A stretch of 64,000 nt of DNA from Streptomyces tuirus. GTDB lineage: Bacteria > Actinomycetota > Actinomycetes > Streptomycetales > Streptomycetaceae. Positions 17,475-26,388 of this stretch are shown piece by piece. A program made the translations under genes and the position numbers. The DNA lies in assembly GCA_018195615.1 (NCBI GenBank), contig JAGTPG010000002.1, forward strand, positions 2,046,001 through 2,110,000. Reading direction: 5' to 3'. Below the pieces are notes generated by a model, which did no database searches, had not been told where the DNA came from, and was given only the letters and a program-made list of their open reading frames with translations. Positions within the stretch are counted from its first letter, which is position 1. The number at the start of each line of letters is the position of its first letter.

Positions 17475-18012
17475 TGCCGCTCATCTGCACCAGCGAGCAC
17501 AGCGTCTTGACGGACACCTTCCAGGTGCCCTCCTGCTCGACGGCTGTCCCGGAGGCGTCCGGCAGAGCGGTGGCGCCCTTCAGGGTGAGCGTGTACGTCA
17601 CGTCCGCCTCGGTCGCCGAGGTGAACTCGACCTTGGTGACCTGCGCCTCGACCTGGCCGCCGCGCGGGTCACCGCTGAAGGCCTGCAGGACGGGTCCCAT
17701 CCGGTCGCCGTTCTCGAGGACGGCCTGTTTGTCCTCGGTCGAGGTCTGCGGGTCGAAGAACTTCTGCCAGTTCTGCTTGATCTCCGCCTCGGCCGCGGCC
17801 CGGTCCGCCGGTGCGCTGGCCGGCGGGCTCGTGGTCCGCTCCGCGGTCGGTGTGGGGGGCGTGGCCTGGCTGCCGCCACCGTTGTCGTCAGTGCATGCCG
17901 CGAGGGCCGGAGCGAGTGCCAGCACCAGGGCCGCCGCGATCGCCGTACCCCGTCCAGCGGCTCGTGGGCCCCCCTTCGCGTTCCCCCGCCTGAGGTCGCT
18001 GCCGAGAACCAT
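17449..18012 (-). CDS. Lipoprotein, Mtb12-like C-terminal domain
   Basis: A 187-residue predicted lipoprotein. A hydrophobic signal (AIAAALVLALAPALAAC) ends in the lipobox LAAC, followed by a Thr/Pro/Ser-rich linker and a folded domain from about residue 75. That domain starts AEAEIKQNWQKFFDPQTSTEDKQAVLENGDRM and continues QAQVTKVEFTSATEADVTYTLTLKG-like strands, resembling the low-molecular-weight antigen Mtb12 family. Its function is unknown. ATG at 18012 is preferred; longer readings run into the divergent promoter. It is the first gene of a two-gene unit with the binding protein. Confidence 0.65.
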   Translation of the reverse strand: MVLGSDLRRGNAKGGPRAAGRGTAIAAALVLALAPALAACTDDNGGGSQATPPTPTAERTTSPPASAPADRAAAEAEIKQNWQKFFDPQTSTEDKQAVLENGDRMGPVLQAFSGDPRGGQVEAQVTKVEFTSATEADVTYTLTLKGATALPDASGTAVEQEGTWKVSVKTLCSLVQMSGNGSPVPGC

Positions 18013-18155
18013 CTGGCTCACCACCGGGTGTCGGTCCGGGCCATGTGCGCCCGGTGCTTTCAGGGTCAGCTTCCAAGGGGCATAGTGCAAGCGATCGGCG
18101 GACTTGAACAGGCAGCCAGACGCGTGCCAGGACAACCGACGTGTGGGAGCCAGCG

Positions 18156-18632
18156 ATGCGGACAAGCCGACTGCGGACCGTGCATCCCGTCCTCTGGGCC
18201 GGCTGGGCCGCGCTGGCCGCCGGCGCGGTGCTGTGCGTCGTCGGCTGGTACGGCGTCTCCGGGGAGCGCTTCGCCGAACGGCAGCTGCCCTACCTCGCCT
18301 CCTGCACGATCCCCGGCGCGGCACTGATCGTCTCCGGGGCGGTGCTGCTGGCCCACGGCCGGAGCTCGATCGCCGCCGCGCGCGTGGAGGAGCTGTACGG
18401 CCTGCTGGTGGCGGCCGAACCCGCCGAGGCGGACGGCGGTGGCCGGGCGGTGCTCGCGCCCCTCGCGGTCAGCGGCGAGCTGCTGAAGGTGCCGGGTGGC
18501 ACGCTGTGGCACCGTGCGGACTGCCCGCTGGTCGCGGGCAAGGCGGAGGCGGTACCCGTGGACCCCGACACGGTGGCGGGTGGGGAGCTGCGCCCCTGTC
18601 CGATCTGCGAGCCCGCCGAAGAGACCGGCTGA
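18156..18632 (+). CDS. Small membrane protein with Ada-like zinc-binding motif
   Basis: A 158-residue protein with two N-terminal membrane helices (HPVLWAGWAALAAGAVLCVVGWYGV and IPGAALIVSGAVLLAHG). The soluble C-terminal half contains LWHRADCPLVAGK and LRPCPICEP. The H-x3-C ... P-C-x2-C spacing resembles the zinc site of Ada-type domains; metal binding is inference. ATG at 18156 has GGGAGC 5 bases upstream. Its stop is 9 bases before the permease gene, so the two are almost certainly cotranscribed, which links this protein to the ABC transporter. Confidence 0.6.
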   Translation: MRTSRLRTVHPVLWAGWAALAAGAVLCVVGWYGVSGERFAERQLPYLASCTIPGAALIVSGAVLLAHGRSSIAAARVEELYGLLVAAEPAEADGGGRAVLAPLAVSGELLKVPGGTLWHRADCPLVAGKAEAVPVDPDTVAGGELRPCPICEPAEETG

Positions 18633-18641
18633 GCCCGGCCG

Positions 18642-21424
18642 ATGTCCTCACTGACGTACGACCTCACCCTGGCCGGACTGTCGGTCGGCAGCGCGGCGGC
18701 GCTGACCGGGGTCGGCCTGATCGTGACGTACCGGGCGACCGGCGTGCTGAACTTCGCGCACGGCGCGATCGCGATGGTGTGCGCGTACGGGCTGCGGCAG
18801 TGCGTGGTCGAGTGGGGCTGGCCGCTGTGGCTGGGGGCCGCCGCGACGCTGCTGGTGCTGGCGCCGGGGCTGGGTGTCGTACTGGAACGGTTCGTGTTCC
18901 GGCCGCTCGCCGTCCTCGGCGGTGATCCGGCGCAGACGCTGGTCGCGTCCATCGGGGTGTTCGTGCTGCTGGTGGGCGGTGCGGCCCTGCTGTGGGGGCA
19001 GGGGGCGCGGGACGACGCGCCGGAGCTGGTGCCGGACGAGCCGTGGGGCAGCTGGCGGTGGTGCTGGTGCTGGCCGCGGGGGTCGCGGCGGTCGTCCGCT
19101 GGACACGGTTCGGGCGGGAGCTGCGCGCGGTGGTCGACGACCGGCGGCTCGCGGTGCTGGGCGGCATCGACGCGGACCGGGTCGCGGCGGCGGGCTGGGC
19201 GTTCGGCGCGTTCACGGCGGGCCTGACGGGGGTGCTGCTGGCGCCGTACGTGCGTCTCGACCCGTACGGGCTGCCGCTGCTCGTGATGGAGGTGGTGGCG
19301 GTCGCGGTGGCCGCGCGGATGCGGAGCCTGCCGGTCGCGGTCGTGGTGGCGCTGGGCATCGGGGTGGCGCAGAGCCAGCTGACCCGGCTTCACCCGTCCG
19401 GGTGGGGCGAGCCGCTGCTCCAGGCGGCCGGCACGAACCTGTTCGTCGTCGCGCTGCTGGTCGCGGCCCTGGTGCTGCCGGGTGTGGGCACGCGGGACGC
19501 GTTGCCGCGCACGGCCACCGCCCGGGTCCCGGCACCGCCCGGCGCGTGGATCGTGGCGGTGGCGCTGCTTCTGCTGCCGCTGGGCCTGGCCGGCCGGGAT
19601 CTGCACACGTCGATCCAGGTCCCGGCGCTGGCCGTGATCCTGCTGTCCCTGGTGGTGGTCACCGGGCGCGGCGGCCAGATCTCGCTGGGGCAGGCGGCGT
19701 ACGCGGGTCTGGGCGCCCTGTTCACGGCGCTGCTGGCGGCGGGCCGGTTCCCCGGACTGCCGGGCCTGCCGGAGCTGACGGCGCTCGCGGTGTCGGTCGT
19801 GCTGGTGGCACCGCTCGGCCTGCTCACGGGCTGGCCGGCGATCGGCCGCCGGGGCCTGGCACTGGCGCTGGCGACGTTCGCGGTCGGCGTGGGGGTGAGC
19901 CGTTTCGTCTTCGCCCAGCCGTACGCCACGGCGGGCCTGTCGCTGGGCCGCCCGGCGGGTTTCCACGGGGACCGGGCGTACTACGTCCTGGAGCTGTTCC
20001 TGCTGGCGGTCGCACTGCTGGCGGTACACGCCCTGCGCCGGGGCCGGACCGGCCGGGCCCTCGCGGCCATGCGGGACCACGAGGCGGGGGCGCAGGCGGC
20101 GGGCGTCCAGGTGCCGTCGCTCAAACTGCTCGCGTTCGTCGCGGGCGCCGCGCTCGCCGCGCTGGGCGGCGGCATGCTCGGCATGGGCCTGCGCGCCTTC
20201 GACGCCGCCGCGTACGACCCGGTGCGCGGTCTGCTGTGGTTCGCCGCGGTCGTGGTGCTGGGCGCCGACAGCACGCTCGGCGCCCTCGCCGCCGCGGCGC
20301 TCCTGGTCGGCCTGGACGCGGGCACGCGCGGCGGCGTGGCAGCGGCCCTGATCGGCATCCTGGCAGTCCTCGTGGGCCGCTTCCCCGGCGGCCCGTACGA
20401 GGCCCTGCGCACCACGGCGGCACGCCTGCGCCCGCGCCGCACACCGGCCCTGACACCGGCGGGCACACACGCCCGCGGGGTGCTGCGCCCGGCGGAGCCC
20501 CGCACGCCCCGGACAGCACCGGCGCCCAGGGGGGCGACGCCGGCCCATGTGGCGCTGGAGGGCAGGGGTACCGGGGCGGCAGGGGAACGAGGCGCCGGAG
20601 ACGGCGTGAGCGGCACAGCACCACGCGCCGTCGGCCCGGACGGACCACGGGCGGCTCCCGAGGAGGCGGACCGGGAGCGGCCAGGGGCCCCGGAGCGCAG
20701 CCCCTCGGGCCGGCCGGGCGCCACCGTCTCCCCCGTCCTCACCGCCCGCCGGCTCCACGCCCACTACGGCAGCTTCACCGCCCTCGACGGAGTCGACCTC
20801 GACCTCTCCCCCGGGCGGATCACGGCGGTCGTGGGGCCCAACGGGGCGGGGAAGAGCACCCTGTTCCACTGTCTGGCCGGGACGCTGCGGCCCGCGGGCG
20901 GCACGGTGCGGCTGGGCGGGCGGGACATCACCGCACGGCCCGCTCATGCCCGCACCCGGCTCGGGATCGCGCGGACCTTCCAGGAACTGGCCGTCTTCCC
21001 GTCGCTGACCGTGGCGGAGAACGTCCGGGTGGGTGCCGAGCAGGGCCGGGTGACCGATCCCGGCGCCGTGGAGCGGACTCTGAGGCTGCTCGCTCTGGAC
21101 GGGCCGGTGCGGGCACGGCCCGCCGCCGGGCTGCCCACGGGGACGCTGCGCCGCGTCGAGCTGGCCCGGGTCCTCGCGGGCGCCCCGCGTGTGCTGCTGC
21201 TCGACGAGCCCGCCGCCGGCCTCGACACCGCCGAAGTGGCGGCCCTGGCCCGGGTCCTGAAGGCCCTGGCCGCCGACGGCACGGCCCTGCTCGTCGTCGA
21301 GCACGACCTGGACCTGGTCGCCGGCCTCGCCGACGTCGTGCATGTGATGACCGCGGGGCGGATCATCGCCTCCGGCCCGCCCGAACGTGTCCTGGACGCC
21401 CTGGAGACGGGGACCGGCCCATGA
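18642..21424 (+). CDS. Fused LivH-LivM-LivG: two permeases plus ATPase of a branched-chain amino-acid-type ABC transporter, frame broken
   Basis: A predicted 927-residue fusion of three parts normally encoded separately. Residues 1 to about 285 are a LivH-like permease (GVGLIVTYRATGVLNFAHGA). Residues about 300-590 are a LivM-like permease (RGGQISLGQAAYAGLGA; ALAAMRDHEAGAQAAGV). A Pro/Arg/Ala-rich linker of about 100 residues leads to a LivG-like ATPase with Walker A GPNGAGKST, Walker B VLLLDEPAAGLD and H-loop VVEHD. The signature LPTGTLRRVELAR is weaker than the usual LSGGQ. One base is missing in the G-run 19045-19048, at DEPWG/QLAVV. ATG at 18642 follows the previous stop closely. The linker shows no stop in its long open frame, so the permease-ATPase fusion looks real. 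Confidence 0.8.
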
Positions 21425-21507
21425 GCGCTCACACCCTGGGCAGGACGGGAAGCCGAGGCCACCCCATGAGCGCGGTCGGCGCCTCGAAGCGGGGGGCCGG
21501 CCGGTGA
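21421..21507 (+). CDS. 28-residue mini-ORF linking the fused ABC gene and the second ATPase
   Basis: This tiny reading frame starts in an ATGA overlap with the stop of the fused gene and ends in a GTGA overlap with the start of the next ATPase. The peptide is basic and has no recognisable motif. It may be a true coupling peptide or the N-terminus of the next protein if one base is missing, which is common in this sequence. Confidence 0.3.
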   Translation: MSAHTLGRTGSRGHPMSAVGASKRGAGR

Positions 21508-22145
21508 CCATCGTCTCCCTGCGCCACGCGCGCGTGCGCTACGGCCCCTTGGAGGCCCTGCACGGCATCACCCTCGCCGCCCCCGGCCCGGGCCTCACCG
21601 TGCTGCTGGGCCGCAACGGCTCGGGCCGCAGCACCGCCCTGCGCGCGCTGGCGGGCACCGTGCCGCTGTCGGGCGGCGCCGTGGTGTGGGACGGCGCCGA
21701 CGTGACCCGCGTGCCGGCGTACGAGCGGGCCCGGCGCGGGCTGTGCCTGGTGCCGGAGCGGCAGGCCGTGTTCGGCTCGCTCACCGTGCGCGAGAACCTC
21801 GACCTCGCCGCCCCGGACCACGCCCCGGCCCTCGACGCCTATCCGCGGCTGCGGCCGCTGCTGGAACGGCGGGCCGGCACCCTCTCCGGCGGGGAACAGC
21901 GCATGCTCGCCCTGTCCCGGGCGCTGCTGGCACGCGCGCGCGTGGTGCTCGTCGACGAGCCCGCCCAGGGCATGTCGCCCTCGGTCGCGGCGCGCACCTA
22001 CGAGCTGCTGAGCGCGCTCGACGCCTGTGTGGTGGTCGCCGAGCAGCGGCTGCCGTCCGCCCTGCGGGACCGGCCGGTCCTGGTGTACGAACTGCGCCGC
22101 GGGGCCGTCGTGTTCGCCGGTGAGGCGAGCGAGCTCGGTCGCTGA
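21504..22145 (+). CDS. ABC transporter ATPase, LivF type
   Basis: A 213-residue ATP-binding subunit. Motifs in order are Walker A GRNGSGRST (about 34), LCLVPERQAVFGSLTVRENL (the LivF-type Q-loop region), signature LSGGEQRML (about 125) and Walker B VVLVDEPAQGMSP. It would pair with the ATPase domain of the preceding fusion protein and use the binding protein at 16125-17474. The GTG at 21504 overlaps the preceding mini-ORF stop. The gene ends at a very strong hairpin shared with the convergent Rpf-like gene. Confidence 0.85.
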   Translation: MTIVSLRHARVRYGPLEALHGITLAAPGPGLTVLLGRNGSGRSTALRALAGTVPLSGGAVVWDGADVTRVPAYERARRGLCLVPERQAVFGSLTVRENLDLAAPDHAPALDAYPRLRPLLERRAGTLSGGEQRMLALSRALLARARVVLVDEPAQGMSPSVAARTYELLSALDACVVVAEQRLPSALRDRPVLVYELRRGAVVFAGEASELGR

Positions 22146-22146
22146 A

Positions 22147-22198
22147 CCGGGACACGGGCCCCGTCCGATCGGCCGACCGGACGGGGCCCGTGTCCCGG
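22147..22198. terminator. Strong bidirectional terminator after the LivF-type gene
   Basis: Perfect 21-base arms (22147-22167 and 22178-22198) with a 10-base loop lie between two convergent genes, starting one base after the LivF-type stop. Confidence 0.92.
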
Positions 22199-22214
22199 CG
22201 AGGGGAGCAGCGGC

Positions 22215-22847
22215 TCAGATGTCGAGGCGCAGGCCGGGCACGATCATGTCGGGATCGTCACCGATGACGGCCTTGTTGGCGGTGTGGAGGCGTTGCCAGG
22301 TGGTCCCGTGCCGGGCGGCGATGCCGCTGAGGGTGTCGCCCTCGCGGACGGTGTAGTCGCCGCGCGAGGTGCCGCGGTCCGGGTGTGCCGGGGAACGCTC
22401 CGGCGCCTTCGACGGCTTGGCCGGGGCCGAGTTCGTGGAGCTGACCGGGTCGGCGGCGGGTGCGCTGCCGCTCGCCCCGGCGCGTGCCGAGCAGACGGGC
22501 CAGGCGCCCCACCCCTGGGAGCGCTGGACCTTGGTGGCGACGGCGATCTGCTGGGACCTGCTCGCCTGGTCGGCGGTGGCCGCGTAGGCCGTGCCGCCGT
22601 AGGCGCGCCAGGTGGAGGGGGCGAACTGGAGTCCGCCGTAGTAGCCGTTGCCGGTGTTGATGTGCCAGTTGCCGCCGCTCTCGCACTGGGCGATGCGGTC
22701 CCACACTCCGCTGTCAGCCGCCGCGGCGTTTCCGGTCGCGGCCAGCAGTCCGAGGGGCGCGAGCAGTGCCGCCCCGGCGAGGACCGCCGTCGTACGAACC
22801 TGGTTCTTCCGAGCGTTGTCGCGAGTGGTATCGGCACATTCGGACAT
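22215..22847 (-). CDS. Resuscitation-promoting-factor-like muralytic protein with LysM
   Basis: A 210-residue secreted cell-wall hydrolase. A signal peptide (to about residue 43, ending NAAAA) precedes an Rpf/transglycosylase-like domain: GVWDRIAQCESGGNWHINTGNGYYGGLQF, with the catalytic Glu in CESGGNW, then STWRAYGGTAYA and SQGWGAWPVC. A Ser/Pro/Ala linker leads to a C-terminal LysM domain (YTVREGDTLSGIAARHGTTWQRLHTANKA) that binds peptidoglycan. Streptomyces Rpf proteins help spore germination and wall remodelling. GAGAGGG precedes the ATG by 6 bases. Confidence 0.9.
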   Translation of the reverse strand: MSECADTTRDNARKNQVRTTAVLAGAALLAPLGLLAATGNAAAADSGVWDRIAQCESGGNWHINTGNGYYGGLQFAPSTWRAYGGTAYAATADQASRSQQIAVATKVQRSQGWGAWPVCSARAGASGSAPAADPVSSTNSAPAKPSKAPERSPAHPDRGTSRGDYTVREGDTLSGIAARHGTTWQRLHTANKAVIGDDPDMIVPGLRLDI

Positions 22848-23390
22848 GTAGTTCCCTCTCGAAGCACTCGAGGTCCCCAAGGCGGAGCGCCACCCGCCAC
22901 GCCATGGGGCGTGTGGGCCGCGCTCGCCCCGCCCGCCGGTGTGGTGCTCGGCGCGGTTCCGGAGAACCGTGCGGCCGGCGGACGTACCCGAGCGGTGCTC
23001 GCTGCACACGGCGGAGGAATGTATGGAAGGTGACGGGCCGACAGCAACCAGTCCCCGTCAGGGCAGGCCAGTTCGCCGATACCTCGGGTAACGGCCATTT
23101 CCGGACACCCACTTCATTCGCGGATTTCCGGATTTGTCGACCAACCCGCCCAGTGATCTGTGACCCACTTCACCACCTCAACACCCTTTACAAATAGGGG
23201 AGTTGACGGTGAGTACGCGATTCCGCGCCGAGCGTGACCCTGTGCGCTGGATGGTTCGATTCCGTTCGCCATAAGGCGTGACTCCCGCCACAGATCGCCC
23301 GTTGTCTTCTTCATGAGCCGGGGCCGACCCGGACCACGGGCCGGGAGCCACCCGGTCTCGCCACGCACCGCATCCCCGAGGGAGCCACCC
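22848..23390. other. 543-bp divergent regulatory region (Rpf-like gene / hypothetical gene)
   Basis: No gene is supported here. The Rpf-like gene could have a leader of several hundred bases. Other Streptomyces rpf genes carry a c-di-AMP (ydaO-type) riboswitch, but I do not find its conserved core in either orientation. A TTGACG hexamer near 23202-23207 could be a -35 element for the rightward gene. Confidence 0.4.
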
Positions 23391-24174
23391 GTGCCGCGCA
23401 TGCTCGACGTCAGCGACGAGGTACGCGCCGAGATCGGCGACGAAGAAGCCGACCGCCTGCTCGCCGGAGAGACCGCCCCGGGCAGTTACGACTGCACGTC
23501 CTGCCGCACTCCGGGCGACTCCGAGCAGGAGCGCACCAGCACCGTCCTCTTCATCGGTGACGAGACCGCCGTCCTCGCCTTCGCCACGCCGGCTGTCTGC
23601 CCTCGCAGGTCGTCCAGGTCACCGAGGAGCAGCTCCAGGGCGCCGTGAAGTCGATCACCGGCGACACCGTCGACCTCGAACCCGACAAGATGGTGCCCGA
23701 GCAGGCGGTGCTCGGCGTGACCAGTGGACTCGTCCTGATCGGCGGGAGTTGCACCCGGCCCTGGTGGTGGAGCCGACCGTGCCCATCGCCCGGCCCGGCA
23801 CTACCGGCGACGGCGGTGACGACTTCCTGCCGCTCCTCATCGAGCAGGGCTTCATGCCCCTGACCGAGCTGTCCGCCGTACCGCCCGTGCTGCACGGCTG
23901 GTCCGTGCTGCTCGCCGTGGGCCAGCTGCACGCGGTGCTCCAGCCGGGCCAGAACGGCGGCCGGCCGGTGGCCTGGTGGCAGGCGCACCAGCCGCTCCAG
24001 GTGACCGACGGGTGGCGCGCGGCCGCCAACAAGCACCAGCAGGTGCTGATGTTCGCCGCGCCGGTCGGCTCGATCGGCCGTCAGCCGCGCGAGGACCTGT
24101 TGCGGGACGCCCTGGACAAGGCGGCGGCGAACGGAAAGCTGGTCGCCGCGGCGCTGCCGCTGGCCGGCACCTGA
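23391..24174 (+). CDS. Conserved hypothetical protein, two frame breaks
   Basis: I do not recognise the family. The corrected product is about 261 residues. The N-terminal part (MLDVSDEVRAEIGDEEADRLLAGETAPGSYDCTSC) includes a CTSC motif. A middle part reads QVVQVTEEQLQGAVKSITGD, and the C-terminal part has DDFLPLLIEQGFMPLTELSAVPPVLHGWSVLL and ends LVAAALPLAGT. Codon use is coding-like across three frames in turn. Two bases are missing, near 23590-23600 and at 23743-23746. GTG at 23391 has GAGGGAG 6 bases upstream. It is probably cytoplasmic, since no signal or membrane helix is seen. Confidence 0.6.
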
Positions 24175-24250
24175 GCGGCTCGTCACCCGCGCGGGCCGTG
24201 TCCCCGCGAAAGCCGTACCCCCGGCCGCATCCCTTGACCCGCGGGGTCGT

Positions 24251-24649
24251 TTGGACATACGTGCACGCATACGACGTTCCCCGCCGCCAGTCCTTCTCGC
24301 CGATCCCTCCGCGCGGTCGGCTCAGGACACCCAGGGCGGCCCATCGGCCACGCCGATCTACGACGCTCTCTACGCCGAGTACGTCAAGTCCTTCCGCGCA
24401 CTGCCCGGCGACCGCAGTGGCGAGGAGAAGCTGGGCTTCACCGCCTTCGGGAACATCCCACACAGCACGGGCTCGTACAGCCATGCGCACAGCAGCTCGT
24501 ACAGTGCCTACAGCGCGGGAGCCCAGAGCGCCCGCCATGCCGCCGGACAGCAGGCGCAGTGGCAGCGCATGGGGACCGTCGGCCCGTACGGCACGGGGAT
24601 GCACCACGTGCCGGCCGCACTGCCGCCGGGACGGCGCGGCGACGTCTGA
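24251..24649 (+). CDS. Small hypothetical protein, Ser/His/Tyr-rich middle
   Basis: Unrecognised protein of up to 132 residues. The convincing part starts about residue 35: TPIYDALYAEYVKSFRALPGDRSGEE, then a low-complexity stretch SYSHAHSSSYSAYSAGAQSARHAAG. The start is uncertain. TTG at 24251 is the longest in-frame option, but a GTG at 24261 in another frame gives HAYDVPRRQSFSPIPPRG, so another missing base near 24310 is possible. It ends 12 bases before a strong terminator shared with der. Confidence 0.45.
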   Translation: MDIRARIRRSPPPVLLADPSARSAQDTQGGPSATPIYDALYAEYVKSFRALPGDRSGEEKLGFTAFGNIPHSTGSYSHAHSSSYSAYSAGAQSARHAAGQQAQWQRMGTVGPYGTGMHHVPAALPPGRRGDV

Positions 24650-24661
24650 GCGAGCACCGGA

Positions 24662-24700
24662 CAGCGGAAGGGCGGCCCCGTCGGGGCCGCCCTTCCGCTG
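24662..24700. terminator. Bidirectional terminator between hypothetical gene and der
   Basis: Perfect 18-base arms (24662-24679 and 24683-24700) flank a 3-base loop between two convergent genes. Confidence 0.9.
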
Positions 24701-24718
24701 TTCCCGCTGCTGTCGTCG

Positions 24719-26214
24719 CTACTTCTTCTTCGCGCCGCGCTTTTCGCGCACCCGCACCGAGATGTGGATCGGCGTGCCCTCGAAGCCGAACTCCTCACGC
24801 AGGCGACGCTCGATGAAGCGCCGGTAGCCCGCCTCGATGAAGCCGGAGGCGAACAGCACGAAGCGCGGCGGCTTGGTGCCCGCCTGCGTGCCGAACAGGA
24901 TGCGCGGCTGCTTGCCGCCCCGGACCGGATGAGGATGGGCGGCGACCAGCTCACCGAGGAAGGCGTTCAGCCTGCCGGTCGGGACCCGGGTCTCCCAGCC
25001 CGCGAGGGCCGTCTCGATCGCCGGGACCAGCTTCTCCATGTGCCGCCCGGTGCGCGCCGAGACGTTCACCCGCGGTGCCCACGCCACCTGGCCGAGCTCC
25101 GTCTCGATCTCCCGCTCCAGGTAGTAGCGGCGCTCCTCGTCGAGGGTGTCCCACTTGTTGTACGCGAGGACGATCGCGCGGCCCGCCTCGACGGCCATGG
25201 TGACGATGCGCTGGTCCTGGACCGAGATCGACTCGGACGCGTCGATCAGGATGACCGCCACCTCGGCCTTCTCCACCGCCGCCGCCGTACGCAGCGAGGC
25301 GTAGTAGTCGGCGCCCTGCTGGAGGTGGACCCGCTTGCGGATACCGGCCGTGTCGACGAACTTCCAGGTGACGCCGCCGAGTTCGATCAGCTCGTCGACC
25401 GGGTCACGGGTGGTGCCGGCCAGTTCGTTGACGACGACGCGCTCCTCGTTCGCGACCTTGTTCAGCAGCGAGGACTTGCCGACGTTCGGACGGCCGATCA
25501 GGGCGATGCGCCGCGGGCCGCCGATGCCGCCCCGGCGAACGTCTCGCGGGGCGCCTCGGGCAGCACCTCGAGGACCTGGTCGAGCATGTCGCCGGTGCCG
25601 CGGCCGTGCAGCGCGGAGACCGGGTACGGCTCCCCCAGGCCCAGCGACCACAGGTACGCCGCGTCGGCCTCGCCGCTCTGGCCGTCCACCTTGTTGGCGC
25701 AGAGCACGACCGGCTTGCCGGCCTTGCGCAGCAGCCGCACGACGGCCTCGTCGGTGTCGGTGGCGCCGACCTTGGCGTCGACGACGAAGACGACCGCGTC
25801 GGCGGCCTCGATGGCGTACTCGGCCTGGGCGGCGACGGAGGCGTCGATGCCGAGGACGTCCTGCTCCCAGCCGCCGGTGTCGACGACCTTGAAGCGGCGG
25901 CCGGCCCACTCGGCCTCGTACGTCACCCGGTCGCGGGTGACTCCGGGCTTGTCCTCGACGACGGCCTCGCGGCGCCCGATGATGCGGTTCACCAAAGTCG
26001 ACTTGCCGACATTGGGACGGCCGACCACGGCGAGGACGGGCAGCGGGCCGTGCCCGGCCTCCTCGATCGCGCCCTCGACGTCCTCGAGGTCGAAGCCCTC
26101 CTCCACGGCGAGCTCCATGAACTCCGTGTACTCGGCGTCGCCGAGCGCCCCGTGGTCGTACTCGTGCGCGCCCTCGGAGGCGGCCGAGCCGTCGGGCTGG
26201 ATCTGGTCGTTCAT
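24719..26214 (-). CDS. der: Ribosome-assembly GTPase Der (EngA), frame broken
   Basis: Tandem-domain GTPase needed for 50S subunit assembly, about 498 residues when repaired. An acidic N-terminal extension of about 65 residues precedes the first G domain (GRPNVGKSTLVNRI, KPGVTRDR, DTGG, NKVD). The second has GRPNVGKSSLLNKV, LAGTTRDPVDE, DTAGIRKR and NKWD. A C-terminal KH-like domain follows, ending in a Lys/Arg tail (REKRGAKKK). One base is missing in the run 25530-25533, between the two G domains (PRETFAG/GIGGPRR). Der is essential in bacteria studied, so a real inactivation is very unlikely. ATG at 26214 is chosen; a longer reading from 26280 has no ribosome site. Confidence 0.93.
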
Positions 26215-26293
26215 GAAGTCCGTACCTCGTCGTTCATCGTGGTGGTCGGTGGAGTACCCGCTTCTGCCGGGCTGATCCACTACTCAGTGTTGC

Positions 26294-26388
26294 CTAGGGT
26301 CCTTCCGTGGGATCTCCGCGGCGTCGCGACGCCCGGCACGCACGCTCGCCGCTCCTTCTCCCACGGAGATCCCGCAGAAGGACCCTAG
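26294..26388. repeat. 95-bp inverted-repeat element upstream of der
   Basis: Two 28-base arms (26294-26321 and 26361-26388) match as inverted repeats at 25 positions. The loop begins with a palindrome, so that 26320-26333 reads GGCGTCGCGACGCC. The right arm overlaps the last codons of the acyltransferase gene. It could be a terminator or a small mobile intergenic element. Confidence 0.65.

Noticed and set aside
18290..21511. A 1073-codon open frame on the minus strand
   Set aside because: It is antisense to the ABC transporter genes and its translation is Arg/His/Gln-rich low complexity, the usual shadow of high-GC coding sequence.
23253..23263. GGTTCGATTCC, resembling a tRNA T-loop
   Set aside because: The flanking five bases do not form a T-stem and no matching acceptor stem or anticodon arm can be placed upstream.
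24719..26214. Programmed frameshifting in der
   Set aside because: The break needs one added base in a plain C-run, with no slippery site, and the same kind of break recurs across unrelated genes.
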